Positions 24,865-33,203 of a DNA stretch of 64,000 nt are shown one piece after another. The notes under the pieces were generated by a model. The model saw nothing but the letters and a program-made list of their open reading frames with translations, was not told the origin of the DNA and ran no database searches. The position numbers were made by a program, and so were the translations under genes. This DNA comes from Streptomyces tauricus. Its GTDB lineage: Bacteria; Actinomycetota; Actinomycetes; Streptomycetales; Streptomycetaceae. The first letter of the stretch is position 1; the number at the start of each line of letters is the position of its first letter. The stretch spans positions 1-64,000 of the forward strand of contig NZ_BMVY01000023.1 of the NCBI RefSeq assembly GCF_014650955.1, written 5' to 3'.

Positions 24865-26091
24865 TCAGTCCTTGGCCTCCGCCAGGAGCTTCTGGATCCG
24901 CGAGACGCCCTCGACGAGGTCCTCGTCACCCAGCGCGTACGACAGCCGCAGATAACCCGGCGTACCGAAGGCCTCGCCCGGGACAACCGCGACCTCGGCC
25001 TCCTCCAGGATCAGCGCGGCCAGCTCGACGGAGTCCTGCGGGCGCTTGCCGCGGATCTCCTTGCCGAGGAGCGCCTTCACCGAGGGGTACGCGTAGAACG
25101 CGCCCTCGGGCTCCGGGCAGAGCACGCCGTCGATCTCGTTGAGCATGCGCACGATCGTCTTGCGGCGGCGGTCGAAGGCCTCGCGCATCTCGGCGACGGC
25201 CGTCAGGTCGCCCGAGAGGGCGGCGACGGCCGCGGCCTGGGCGACGTTCGACACGTTCGACGTGGCGTGGGACTGCAGGTTGGTCGCGGCCTTCACCACG
25301 TCCTTGGGGCCGATGACCCACCCGACCCGCCAGCCGGTCATCGCGTACGTCTTCGCGACGCCGTTGACCACGATGCACTTGTCGCGCAGCTCAGGAAGTA
25401 CTGCGGGCAGCGAGGTGAACTTCGCGTCCCCGTAGACCAGGTGCTCGTAGATCTCGTCCGTCATCACCCACAGACCGTGCTCGACGGCCCAGCGGCCGAT
25501 GGCCTCGGTGTCCTCGGCGCTGTAGACGGCGCCGGTCGGGTTGGAGGGCGAGACGAAGAGGACGACCTTGGTCTTCTCCGTACGGGCCGCCTCCAGCTGC
25601 TCGACCGAGACGCGGTAGCCCGTCGTCTCGTCCGCGACGACGTCCACCGGGACACCGCCGGCGAGACGGATCGACTCGGGGTACGTCGTCCAGTACGGGG
25701 CCGGGACGATGACCTCGTCGCCCGGGTCGAGGATCGCGGCGAACGCCTCGTAGATGGCCTGCTTGCCGCCGTTGGTCACCAGGACCTGGGAGGCGTCCAC
25801 CTCGTAGTGGGAGTCACGCAGCGTCTTGGCGACGATCGCCGCCTTCAGCTCGGGAAGGCCGCCGGCCGGCGTGTAGCGGTGGTACTTCGGGTTCTTGCAT
25901 GCCTCGATGGCGGCCTCGACGACGTAGTCCGGGGTCGGGAAGTCGGGCTCACCGGCGCCGAAGCCGATCACCGGACGTCCGGCGGCCTTGAGGGCCTTGG
26001 CCTTGGCGTCCACGGCGAGGGTGGCGGACTCGGAGATCGCGCCGACTCGGGCGGAGACCCGGCGCTCGGTGGGAGGGATTGCAGCGCTCAT
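24865..26091 (-). CDS. aspC: Pyridoxal-phosphate aspartate aminotransferase (class I)
   Basis: 408 residues, the usual length for the bacterial type I-gamma enzyme. The PLP lysine is K247 in N-G-V-A-K-T-Y-A-M-T-G-W-R-V-G; N184 in S-N-P-T-G, D212-E-I-Y and an N-terminal G-F-G-A-G-E-P-D-F are also present, together with a C-terminal R-L-S-Y substrate-binding Arg. It should interconvert aspartate and oxaloacetate with glutamate as partner; a prephenate or aromatic specificity cannot be excluded. ATG at 26091 chosen because conserved S-A-R-V-G-A-I-S follows; an ATG nine bases upstream is also possible. Divergent from tRNA-Trp. Confidence 0.92.
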   Translation of the reverse strand: MSAAIPPTERRVSARVGAISESATLAVDAKAKALKAAGRPVIGFGAGEPDFPTPDYVVEAAIEACKNPKYHRYTPAGGLPELKAAIVAKTLRDSHYEVDASQVLVTNGGKQAIYEAFAAILDPGDEVIVPAPYWTTYPESIRLAGGVPVDVVADETTGYRVSVEQLEAARTEKTKVVLFVSPSNPTGAVYSAEDTEAIGRWAVEHGLWVMTDEIYEHLVYGDAKFTSLPAVLPELRDKCIVVNGVAKTYAMTGWRVGWVIGPKDVVKAATNLQSHATSNVSNVAQAAAVAALSGDLTAVAEMREAFDRRRKTIVRMLNEIDGVLCPEPEGAFYAYPSVKALLGKEIRGKRPQDSVELAALILEEAEVAVVPGEAFGTPGYLRLSYALGDEDLVEGVSRIQKLLAEAKD

Positions 26092-26203
26092 GGGGCCCAT
26101 CGTTTCAGACCGGAAACGTCCCCGGCACACTGGTTTCACGGACTGGGCAACGCCGGACGAACCGGGGGCCCGGTACGCGCAAAGTCCGTACGGACACTTT
26201 CTG

Positions 26204-26233
26204 TTCGACGACCGGCCGCCGACCACGTACACT
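26204..26233 (+). promoter_or_regulatory. Candidate promoter upstream of tRNA-Trp and secE
   Basis: TTCGAC at 26204-26209 and TACACT at 26228-26233 with an 18-base spacer, 84 bases before the tRNA. Confidence 0.45.
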
Positions 26234-26317
26234 CTCACCTCGTTGGCCTTCACCGGCCGCGCTCTTCCGGTGCACTCCGAGCACCCGGTCGGATGCGGTA
26301 CGTTGTGGGGGAAGCAA

Positions 26318-26390
26318 AGGGTCGTAGCTCAATTGGTAGAGCACTGGTCTCCAAAACCAGCGGTTGGGGGTTCAAGTCCCTCCGGCCCTG
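26318..26390 (+). tRNA. tRNA-Trp (anticodon CCA)
   Basis: 73 nt. Acceptor arms AGGGTCG/CGGCCCT, anticodon arm CTGGT-CTCCAAA-ACCAG giving CCA, T arm GGGGG-TTCAAGT-CCCTC, discriminator G, no 3' CCA encoded. Its position before secE-nusG is conserved in many bacteria. Confidence 0.96.
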
Positions 26391-26499
26391 CTACACACTC
26401 CTTTCACCAGGATGTGTGCACATGTACGTACTGCATTGCACCGCCGTGCGGCTCACACCGGGCGCGGCACGGCCACGACCCGGAATCAGGTGAGGACGA

Positions 26500-26787
26500 G
26501 TGACGGACGCCGTGGGCTCCATCGACATGCCTGATGCCCAGGATGAGGCGCCGGAGTCCCAGAAGAAGGGCCGCAAGGGCGGTAAGCGTGCCAAGAAGGG
26601 CCCGCTGAAGCGCCTCGCCCTCTTCTACCGCCAGATCGTCGCGGAGCTCCGCAAGGTTGTCTGGCCGACCCGCAATCAGCTGACGACGTACACCACAGTG
26701 GTGATTGTGTTCGTTGTCATCATGATCGGTCTGGTGACTGTGATTGACTTCGGACTCGACAAGGCCGCCAAGTACGTCTTCGGCTAG
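26500..26787 (+). CDS. secE: Preprotein translocase subunit SecE
   Basis: Small membrane clamp of the SecYEG channel. 95 residues: a charged, Lys-rich N-terminal region of about 35 residues, the amphipathic segment F-Y-R-Q-I-V-A-E-L-R-K-V-V-W-P-T-R that is diagnostic, then a single transmembrane helix. GTG start with GGTGAGGA upstream. A hairpin terminator stands between it and nusG. Its partner SecY is encoded at the right end of this window. Confidence 0.97.
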   Translation: MTDAVGSIDMPDAQDEAPESQKKGRKGGKRAKKGPLKRLALFYRQIVAELRKVVWPTRNQLTTYTTVVIVFVVIMIGLVTVIDFGLDKAAKYVFG

Positions 26788-26799
26788 GCCAAGCGCGAA

Positions 26800-26823
26800 G
26801 GGCGCCGTACCCGGCGCCCGTTT
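26800..26823 (+). terminator. Terminator between secE and nusG
   Basis: GGGCGCCG (26800-26807) and CGGCGCCC (26812-26819), loop TACC, followed by GTTTT. Partial read-through into nusG is likely because there is little room for a separate promoter. Confidence 0.8.
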
Positions 26824-26864
26824 TCGCGTGTTCCACCCCCATGATCCAGGAAGAAGCAGCCACC

Positions 26865-27761
26865 GTGTCTGACCCGAACCTGAACGATGCCGTCGAGTCG
26901 GTCGAGTCCCGTGACGACGAGCTCGACATCGTCGAGGGCGCGGACGTCGAGGACGAGGTCGAGGCTGCCGACGCCGCGGCGGGCGAGCCCGCCGAAGAGG
27001 CCGCGCTGCACGGCGAGGACGAGTCCGACGAGGACGACACCGCCCCGGCCGCCGAGTCCGACGAGGACGAGTCCGATGAGGACACGACCGACGAGGACGT
27101 AGCCGCCGAGTCCGACGAGGAGGAGGCGGAGGAGGCCGAGCCGGTCGACCCCGTCACCGCCCTTCGCGAGGAACTGCGCGCGCTGCCCGGCGAGTGGTAC
27201 GTCATCCACACGTACGCCGGTTACGAGAACCGCGTGAAGACCAACCTCGAACAGCGTGCCGTCTCGCTGAACGTCGAGGACTTCATCTTCGCGGCCGAGG
27301 TGCCGCAAGAAGAGGTCGCGCAGATCAAGAACGGCGAGCGCAAGACCATCAAGCAGAACAAGCTCCCCGGCTACGTGCTGGTGCGCATGGATCTGACGAA
27401 CGAGTCCTGGGGTGTCGTCCGCAACACCCCCGGCGTCACCGGCTTCGTGGGCAACGCCTACGACCCGTACCCGCTGACGCTGGACGAGATCGTCAAGATG
27501 CTCGCCCCCGAGGCCGAGGAGAAGGCGGCCCGCGAGGCCGCCGAGGCCGAGGGCAAGCCGGCGCCGTCCCGCAAGCTCGAGGTCCAGGTGCTGGACTTCG
27601 AGGTGGGCGACTCGGTCACCGTCACCGACGGCCCGTTCGCGACGCTGCAGGCGACCATCAACGAGATCAACGCCGACTCGAAGAAGGTCAAGGGCCTCGT
27701 CGAGATCTTCGGCCGCGAGACTCCGGTGGAGCTCAGCTTCGACCAGATCCAGAAGAACTGA
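26865..27761 (+). CDS. nusG: Transcription termination/antitermination factor NusG
   Basis: 298 residues. The first 95 are a highly acidic Asp/Glu/Ala tail not found in short NusG proteins but usual in actinobacteria. Then come the NGN domain (W-Y-V-I-H-T-Y-A-G-Y-E-N-R-V-K) and a C-terminal KOW domain (G-D-S-V-T-V-T-D-G-P-F and V-E-I-F-G-R-E-T-P-V-E-L). It binds RNA polymerase, Rho and S10. GTG at 26865 is chosen because AGGAAGAAG lies about 11 bases upstream; an upstream in-frame ATG at 26841 has no ribosome site. Confidence 0.96.
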   Translation: MSDPNLNDAVESVESRDDELDIVEGADVEDEVEAADAAAGEPAEEAALHGEDESDEDDTAPAAESDEDESDEDTTDEDVAAESDEEEAEEAEPVDPVTALREELRALPGEWYVIHTYAGYENRVKTNLEQRAVSLNVEDFIFAAEVPQEEVAQIKNGERKTIKQNKLPGYVLVRMDLTNESWGVVRNTPGVTGFVGNAYDPYPLTLDEIVKMLAPEAEEKAAREAAEAEGKPAPSRKLEVQVLDFEVGDSVTVTDGPFATLQATINEINADSKKVKGLVEIFGRETPVELSFDQIQKN

Positions 27762-27788
27762 CGTTCTTTCGGACCGCACGCTTCCGAC

Positions 27789-27857
27789 CAGGTCAGACAG
27801 GCTCTCGCTGGGGGTATCTCCCGCTTGCGGGGGACCGTCTGACCTGCTCGGTTTTAG
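27789..27857 (+). terminator. Hairpin and T-rich stretch between nusG and rplK
   Basis: CAGGTCAGAC (27789-27798) pairs with GTCTGACCTG (27837-27846), enclosing an inner TCCCGC/GCGGGGGA hairpin; CTCGGTTTTAGG follows. Likely the nusG terminator, with rplK-rplA starting in the next 100 bases. Confidence 0.7.
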
Positions 27858-27954
27858 GCTGCGCACCGATACCCGTTATCGTTGTGCGGTATGCCTCCAT
27901 CCGGATGATCCGGAATGGATGGCCGGAAACTCTCACTAGGACCCGGAGAGAGCA

Positions 27955-28389
27955 ATGCCTCCCAAGAAGAAGAAGGTCACGGGGCTTATCAAGCTCCAGA
28001 TCCAGGCCGGTGCGGCCAACCCGGCGCCGCCGGTCGGCCCCGCACTGGGCCAGCACGGCGTCAACATCATGGAGTTCTGCAAGGCCTACAACGCGGCGAC
28101 CGAGTCGCAGCGCGGCTGGGTCATCCCGGTGGAGATCACGGTCTACGAAGACCGCTCCTTCACCTTCATCACCAAGACCCCGCCGGCCGCGAAGATGATC
28201 CTCAAGGCCGCTGGTGTCGAGAAGGGCTCCGGCGAGCCCCACAAGACCAAGGTCGCCAAGATCAGCCAGGCCCAGGTCCGCGAGATCGCCACCACCAAGA
28301 TGGCCGACCTCAACGCCAACGACCTGGACGCCGCGTCGAAGATCATCGCCGGCACCGCCCGTTCCATGGGCATCACGGTCGAGGGCTGA
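27955..28389 (+). CDS. rplK: 50S ribosomal protein L11
   Basis: 144 residues, full length. The N-terminus [24 protein letters not shown] with its Pro-rich loop and the C-terminal 23S-binding domain are canonical. L11 lies in the GTPase-associated centre and is the target region of thiostrepton. ATG preceded by CCCGGAGAG. First gene of the rplK-rplA unit; the leader after the terminator contains two TCCGGA copies that could fold. Confidence 0.98.
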
Positions 28390-28465
28390 TCCCCACCCTT
28401 GTAGAACACCGTGGCAGGGCCTGCTCGGCCCCTACCACGACTCCTCAGAGCACACAGGAGCAGTA

Positions 28466-29191
28466 GTGAGCAAGCGCAGCAAGTCTCTCCGCGCTGCGGA
28501 CGCGAAGATCGACCGGGAGAAGCAGTACGCCCCGCTCGAGGCCGTCCGTCTCGCCAAGGAGACCTCCACCTCCAAGTTCGACGGCACCGTCGAGGTCGCC
28601 TTCCGTCTGGGTGTCGACCCGCGCAAGGCCGACCAGATGGTCCGCGGCACCGTGAACCTCCCGCACGGCACCGGCAAGACCGCCCGGGTCCTGGTCTTCG
28701 CGACCGGTGACCGTGCCGAGGCCGCGACTGCCGCCGGCGCCGACATCGTCGGTTCCGACGAACTCATCGACGAGGTGGCGAAGGGGCGTCTGGACTTCGA
28801 CGCCGTCGTCGCCACCCCGGACCTCATGGGCAAGGTCGGCCGCCTGGGCCGCGTCCTCGGCCCGCGTGGTCTGATGCCGAACCCGAAGACGGGCACCGTG
28901 ACCCCGGACGTGGCCAAGGCCGTGACCGAGATCAAGGGCGGCAAGATCGAGTTCCGCGTCGACAAGCACTCGAACCTGCACTTCATCATCGGCAAGGCGT
29001 CGTTCGACGACACGCAGCTGGTGGAGAACTACGGCGCCGCGCTCGACGAGATCCTTCGTCTGAAGCCGTCGGCCGCCAAGGGTCGCTACATCAAGAAGGC
29101 CACGATCAGCACCACGATCGGCCCCGGCATCGCTGTCGACTCGAACCGCACCCGCAACCTCCTCGTCGAGGAGGACCCGGCCGCCGTCTGA
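28466..29191 (+). CDS. rplA: 50S ribosomal protein L1
   Basis: 241 residues, canonical, with G-P-R-G-L-M-P-N-P-K-T-G-T-V at about 131-144. It binds 23S rRNA at the L1 stalk and in many bacteria represses its own mRNA. GTG start with ACAGGAGCAGTA upstream; 76 bases after rplK. Confidence 0.98.
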   Translation: MSKRSKSLRAADAKIDREKQYAPLEAVRLAKETSTSKFDGTVEVAFRLGVDPRKADQMVRGTVNLPHGTGKTARVLVFATGDRAEAATAAGADIVGSDELIDEVAKGRLDFDAVVATPDLMGKVGRLGRVLGPRGLMPNPKTGTVTPDVAKAVTEIKGGKIEFRVDKHSNLHFIIGKASFDDTQLVENYGAALDEILRLKPSAAKGRYIKKATISTTIGPGIAVDSNRTRNLLVEEDPAAV

Positions 29192-29233
29192 GCCTGACGC
29201 TCACCGGTAGCCGCGTCGCAGACGCGATTTCAG

Positions 29234-29270
29234 GACGGGCCCCGCAACCTTTCGAGGTGCGGGGCCCGTC
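29234..29270 (+). terminator. Terminator after rplA
   Basis: GACGGGCCCCGC...GCGGGGCCCGTC hairpin with inner ACCT/AGGT pairing and a TTCG tetraloop, followed by TTTGCGTC. Begins 42 bases after the stop. Confidence 0.9.
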
Positions 29271-29400
29271 TTTGCGTCTGCGCCCGGTGTTCGGTGCCTG
29301 ATGCCTGATGCCCGATGCCTGGCGTCCCGGGTTTGTTTCCGGGTCGGATGTCGGTGGCCTGCGCTAGCGTGCGGGGCACAGGAATCGCATAGGGGGACGA

Positions 29401-30321
29401 ATGATGAGCTCGATCGTGCGCCGGGTGGCCGTCTCGATAGCGGTGGCCGCCTCTCTGACCGGAGTCGCGGCCTGTAGCGGCTCGGACTCCGACGGGGGTT
29501 CCGGAGGAGACAGCAAGAGGTCCGCGGGGGACGGCAAGGACGACGGCGGGGCCGTGACTCGGACGGACGCGATCGCGGCCCTGCGTTCCGTGGAGAAGAG
29601 CACCGACGGCGCGGACTCCGCCAAGGTCGAGTCCACCACGACCATGGGCACGATGATGTCGATGGAGGCGGACGGCGCCCTCGGCTGGGCCGACGGACTC
29701 ACCGGCAACCTGACGATCACGTACACCGGCGGCACGATGGCCGACCAGATGCGCCAGCTGGGCACCACCTCCATGGAGGCCCGCTATCTGCCGGACGCCT
29801 ACTACGCGAAGATGGGCGACAAGTTCGCCGAGCAGTCCGGCGGCAAGCACTGGATCAAGTACGACTACGACGACCTGGCGGAGCTGGCCGGCGGATCGGG
29901 CGCGTACATGAAGGACCAGATGCAGAACACCACGCCGAACCAGTCGGTGAAGCTGCTGCTGGCCTCCGGGGACGTCGAGAAGGTCGGCGAGGAGAAGGTG
30001 CGCGGCGAGGACACCACGCACTACTCGGGCACGGTCGACGTCGCGGATCTCGCGGGCCGCAGCTCGTCCCTCTCCGCGAGTCAACTGGCCGATCTGAAGA
30101 GCCAGTTGGAGCAGGCGGGGGTGACCACCGAGACCATCGACATCTGGGTGAACGACAAGGACCTGCTGGTCAAGAAGGCCGAGAAGGGCAAGCTGGCGAC
30201 CGGCTCGATGTCCTCGACGGCGTACTACAGCGACTACGGCGTCGACGTCTCCGCCGAGGAGCCCGCGGCGGACGACACCGCGGACTTCAAGGACCTCATG
30301 CGGAGCCAGCCGGCAGGCTGA
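29401..30321 (+). CDS. Predicted lipoprotein, LppX/LolA-like
   Basis: 306 residues. Signal peptide M-M-S-S-I-V-R-R-V then a hydrophobic core and lipobox V-A-A-C25, followed by a Ser/Gly/Asp-rich spacer to about residue 50. The soluble domain has the pattern W-I-K-Y-D-Y-D-D-L, V-E-K-V-G-E-E-K-V-R-G-E-D-T-T-H-Y and I-D-I-W-V-N-D-K-D-L, shared with the next gene and resembling mycobacterial LppX/LprG lipid-carrier lipoproteins. Probably anchored on the outside of the membrane. GGGGGACGA precedes the ATG. It interrupts the space between the two ribosomal stalk operons. Confidence 0.9.
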   Translation: MMSSIVRRVAVSIAVAASLTGVAACSGSDSDGGSGGDSKRSAGDGKDDGGAVTRTDAIAALRSVEKSTDGADSAKVESTTTMGTMMSMEADGALGWADGLTGNLTITYTGGTMADQMRQLGTTSMEARYLPDAYYAKMGDKFAEQSGGKHWIKYDYDDLAELAGGSGAYMKDQMQNTTPNQSVKLLLASGDVEKVGEEKVRGEDTTHYSGTVDVADLAGRSSSLSASQLADLKSQLEQAGVTTETIDIWVNDKDLLVKKAEKGKLATGSMSSTAYYSDYGVDVSAEEPAADDTADFKDLMRSQPAG

Positions 30322-30350
30322 GGCACCCCGGCCCCCGGCCCCCGGGCCGC

Positions 30351-30382
30351 CCGGATCGGGGCGTCCCGCCGTCCCGATCCGG
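30351..30382 (+). terminator. Terminator after the first lipoprotein
   Basis: Perfect 10-bp arms CCGGATCGGG and CCCGATCCGG separated by 12 bases, 30 bases after the stop. Confidence 0.7.
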
Positions 30383-30430
30383 CCCCGCATCCGGTCCCGT
30401 ACCGAGCCCCCTTCGGCCTCGCTCCCGGAA

Positions 30431-30463
30431 GTCACAGGAGTCACAGGCGTCACACAGGTCACG
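30431..30463. repeat. Four phased GTCAC repeats, 9-bp period
   Basis: GTCAC starts at 30431, 30440, 30449 and 30458, exactly nine bases apart (units GTCACAGGA, GTCACAGGC, GTCACACAG, GTCACG). They lie 84-116 bases before the second lipoprotein start, in its presumed control region. Confidence 0.85.
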
Positions 30464-30546
30464 TTGCAACTCGCAGGACTGCCTGAACCCCGCTGGGATA
30501 CGCTCGCGGCTTCTGTGAGTCGCTCATCTGTTCCTTGGGGGGAACC

Positions 30547-31404
30547 ATGAAGCTTTCTGTGCGCACGCCTGTACGTCGTAGGGCGACGGGCGCGGTCGTC
30601 GCCGCGCTCGTCCTCGGTGGGGGAGCCGTCGGCTGTTCCAAGGGGGACGAGGAGTCCCCCGAGATGACGCCCGCCGCGGCTGTGGCCAAGGCGGCGAAGA
30701 ACACCGAGGACATCACCTCCATCAGCTACCGGATGACCGGCAGGACACCGGAGGAGGGGCGCATCAAGGCCGAGGCCCAGATGCGTATGAAGCCCGACGT
30801 CGCCATGAGCATGAAGATGACCGCCCTCGACCAGGGCGCGGACGGCAAGGCCGAGATCCGACTGGTCGACAAGGCGATGTACATCGGCGGGGGCGCCGCG
30901 GCGGCCAAGGAGATGGACGGCAAGAGCTGGATCAAGTTCGACATGTCCACGCTGGGTGACGACGCGCTGGGCGGAGGCGGGGCCCCGGGCGCCGGGACGG
31001 CCGACAAGAACCCGGCGCAGGAGTCCACCTTCCTCACCGGCTCCAAGGACGTGAAGAAGGTCGGCACCGAGAAGGTCGAGGGCGTCGAGACCACCCACTA
31101 CAAGGGCACGGTCACCCTCGACGAGTTCCGCAAGACCCTCAAGACCGAGAGCAAGGCCACCCGGGAACAGCGGGAGAAGAGCCTGGAGCAGTACGAGAAG
31201 CTGGGCCTGGACGCGCTCACGATGGACATGTGGGTCGACGGCGAGGACCACACCAAGCAGTTCCGTATGCAGGGCGACGCCGACAAGGGCAAGCTCGACA
31301 TGACCATCACCTTCCTCGACTACAACAAGCCCGTGACTGTCGAGGCCCCGCCGGCCAAGGACGTCATGGACCTGGCCGAGATGATGGGCGACCTGAAGGG
31401 CTGA
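30547..31404 (+). CDS. Predicted lipoprotein, paralogue of the preceding one
   Basis: 285 residues. Basic n-region with R-R-R, hydrophobic core, and lipobox A-V-G-C30. The mature domain shares landmarks with the product of the gene at 29401: S-W-I-K-F-D-M-S-T-L, V-K-K-V-G-T-E-K-V-E-G-V-E-T-T-H-Y-K-G-T-V, and M-D-M-W-V-D-G-E-D. Hence a local duplication of an LppX/LolA-like lipid- or lipoprotein-binding protein. ATG at 30547 chosen because GGGGGGA lies six bases upstream. Surface-exposed location inferred from the lipobox. Confidence 0.9.
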   Translation: MKLSVRTPVRRRATGAVVAALVLGGGAVGCSKGDEESPEMTPAAAVAKAAKNTEDITSISYRMTGRTPEEGRIKAEAQMRMKPDVAMSMKMTALDQGADGKAEIRLVDKAMYIGGGAAAAKEMDGKSWIKFDMSTLGDDALGGGGAPGAGTADKNPAQESTFLTGSKDVKKVGTEKVEGVETTHYKGTVTLDEFRKTLKTESKATREQREKSLEQYEKLGLDALTMDMWVDGEDHTKQFRMQGDADKGKLDMTITFLDYNKPVTVEAPPAKDVMDLAEMMGDLKG

Positions 31405-31741
31405 TCCGCCCAGCGGAGCCGTGCCGGCCGGGGTGTGGAGACCGGCCGGTGCGCGGCCCCGGTGCACGGATTTGCTTGACAGTGCCCCGTTCACGTAATC
31501 TTCCACAGAAGCCAAAGACCGCTGGTCGTTGCTGTGCTCTCGTCAGAGGACGCGGTGACCGAAGGATCCGCTGAATTGCGGACGACCCGCGCAGGTGACC
31601 GTGGATAAGCTCCCGGACAGTCCCGTACCTTCGTACGGATTTCAGTCTGGTAGAGCTACGCCCCGTGCGCCTGCGCCGGGGCGTTTCGTTTTCCCAGTCT
31701 CCTTCTGAGCGGTCCTCATCACCCGGAAGGAGGCCACGCTT
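31405..31741 (+). promoter_or_regulatory. rplJ-rplL promoter and leader region; no gene
   Basis: 337 bases without a coding sequence. A CCGGCCGG hairpin (31424-31449) may end the lipoprotein transcript. A promoter-like TTGCTTGACA begins at 31472 with TAATCT at 31496 (18 bases from TTGCTT, only 14 from TTGACA). The rest, about 230 bases, would be a structured leader, as is usual for L10 operons, where L10-L7/L12 binding controls expression. Confidence 0.65.
31658..31692 (+). terminator. Terminator-like hairpin within the rplJ leader
   Basis: ACGCCCCG (31658-31665) pairs with CGGGGCGT (31677-31684), then TTCGTTTT. It lies 50 bases before the rplJ start and downstream of the apparent promoter, so it could act as an attenuator. 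Confidence 0.65.
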
Positions 31742-32272
31742 ATGGCAAGGCCCGACAAGGCTGCCGCGGTAGCCGAGCTCGCGGACCAGTTCCGTAGCTC
31801 GAACGCCGCTGTGCTGACCGAGTACCGGGGTCTCACCGTGGCGCAGCTCAAGACGCTGCGTCGTTCGCTCGGTGAAGACGCCCAGTACGCCGTGGTGAAG
31901 AACACGCTGACCAAGATCGCGGCCAACGAGGCCGGGATCTCCACGCTCGACGACCTGTTCAACGGTCCGACAGCGGTTGCCTTCATCTCCGGTGACCCGG
32001 TGACGTCGGCGAAGGGTCTTCGTGACTTCGCCAAGGACAACCCGAACCTCGTCATCAAGGGCGGTGTCCTTGACGGCAAGGCGCTGTCCGCCGACGAGAT
32101 CAAGAAGCTCGCGGACCTCGAGTCCCGCGAGGTTCTGCTCTCCAAGCTGGCGGGTGCCATGAAGGGCAAGCAGTCTCAGGCTGCCTCCCTCTTCCAGGCG
32201 CTCCCGTCGAAGTTCGTCCGCACCGCGGAGGCGCTTCGCGTCAAGCTCGAAGAGCAGGGCGGTGCCGAGTAA
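31742..32272 (+). CDS. rplJ: 50S ribosomal protein L10
   Basis: 176 residues. The N-terminal domain (A-R-P-D-K-A-A-A-V-A-E-L, L-T-E-Y-R-G-L-T-V-A-Q-L, Y-A-V-V-K-N-T-L) binds 23S rRNA; the C-terminal helix carries L7/L12 dimers. ATG with GAAGGAGG upstream. First gene of the stalk operon with rplL. Confidence 0.98.
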   Translation: MARPDKAAAVAELADQFRSSNAAVLTEYRGLTVAQLKTLRRSLGEDAQYAVVKNTLTKIAANEAGISTLDDLFNGPTAVAFISGDPVTSAKGLRDFAKDNPNLVIKGGVLDGKALSADEIKKLADLESREVLLSKLAGAMKGKQSQAASLFQALPSKFVRTAEALRVKLEEQGGAE

Positions 32273-32382
32273 CTCGGCTCGCGCATTGACCGCCGCCTGA
32301 GGCGACGGTCGTAGCGGGCCGAACGTACGCCCGCCTCACCAGTACATCCCGGCACCTGCCGAATTAGTGGAAGGACGCCATC

Positions 32383-32763
32383 ATGGCGAAGCTGTCCCAG
32401 GAAGAGCTGCTCGCGCAGTTCGAGAACCTCACCCTCATCGAGCTCTCCGAGTTCGTGAAGGCCTTCGAGGAGAAGTTCGACGTCACCGCCGCCGCCGCGG
32501 TCGCCGCCGGCCCCGCCGCCGCTGCCGCCCCGGCCGAGGCCGAGGCCGAGCAGGACGAGTTCGACGTCATCCTCACGGGTGCCGGCGAGAAGAAGATCCA
32601 GGTCATCAAGGTCGTGCGTGAGCTCACCTCGCTGGGTCTGAAGGAGGCCAAGGACCTCGTCGACGGCGCTCCGAAGCCCGTCCTGGAGAAGGTCGACAAG
32701 GCCGCCGCGGAGAAGGCTGCCGAGTCCCTCAAGGGCGCCGGCGCCTCCGTCGAGGTCAAGTGA
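32383..32763 (+). CDS. rplL: 50S ribosomal protein L7/L12
   Basis: 126 residues: N-terminal dimerisation helices, an Ala/Glu-rich flexible hinge (about 40-58), then the C-terminal factor-binding domain with I-Q-V-I-K-V-V-R-E-L-T-S-L-G-L-K-E-A-K. It recruits translation factors such as EF-G and EF-Tu, which are encoded further right. GGAAGGACG precedes the ATG. Confidence 0.98.
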   Translation: MAKLSQEELLAQFENLTLIELSEFVKAFEEKFDVTAAAAVAAGPAAAAAPAEAEAEQDEFDVILTGAGEKKIQVIKVVRELTSLGLKEAKDLVDGAPKPVLEKVDKAAAEKAAESLKGAGASVEVK

Positions 32764-32832
32764 CCCGACGAGTCCGCCAGGACTCCTGCGAGCCGCGTAG
32801 AGCCGCTTTCGTAGCGGTGTAACGCTGACGCA

Positions 32833-32870
32833 CCGAAGAGCGATCACCCATCTGGGTGGTCGCTCTTCGG
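32833..32870 (+). terminator. Terminator after rplL
   Basis: 18-bp arms CCGAAGAGCGATCACCCA (32833-32850) and its complement (32853-32870) with one G-U pair and a minimal loop. Confidence 0.9.
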
Positions 32871-33174
32871 CGTTCGAGGGGGCCGTGCGGCGACTGCCTT
32901 GCGCTGTCGGTCGCGACGAGTATGGTGATCTTCGTTCGTGCCTCCAGCCGCCCGTGACGGGCTGCGAGACAGGTTGCAAGTGACGGTGGCAGCACCCGGT
33001 TCGGGCATGGGGGGCCTTGACGAACCGCACGCAGCGCGCAATTCTCAGGACGCGTCGTCACAACGATCCGGATCCGAGGCATGGATCGGCGGCGAAGAGG
33101 GCAGTATCGATGTGCATCGAGGGCGTGGCTTGCAGCAGGGGTTGAGAACAACGAGGGTCTTCAAAAACCCGCAC

Positions 33175-33203
33175 TGGACATCAGTGGGCCTAGTGGCTAC
33201 ACT
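33175..33203 (+). promoter_or_regulatory. rpoB promoter
   Basis: TGGACA at 33175-33180, a 17-base spacer and TACACT at 33198-33203, close to the principal sigma consensus. Transcription would start near 33210. Confidence 0.75.

Noticed and set aside
24859..26493. A 544-residue plus-strand frame opposite the aminotransferase
   Set aside because: It runs through tRNA-Trp and the divergent promoter; the minus strand carries all PLP-enzyme motifs.
26841..26864. Upstream ATG for nusG
   Set aside because: Preceded by CCACCCCC without a ribosome site; the GTG at 26865 has AGGAAGAAG in place.
29230..31515. A 761-residue minus-strand frame over the two lipoproteins
   Set aside because: The plus strand has two signal peptides with lipoboxes and ribosome sites; the minus frame has no family resemblance and crosses terminators.
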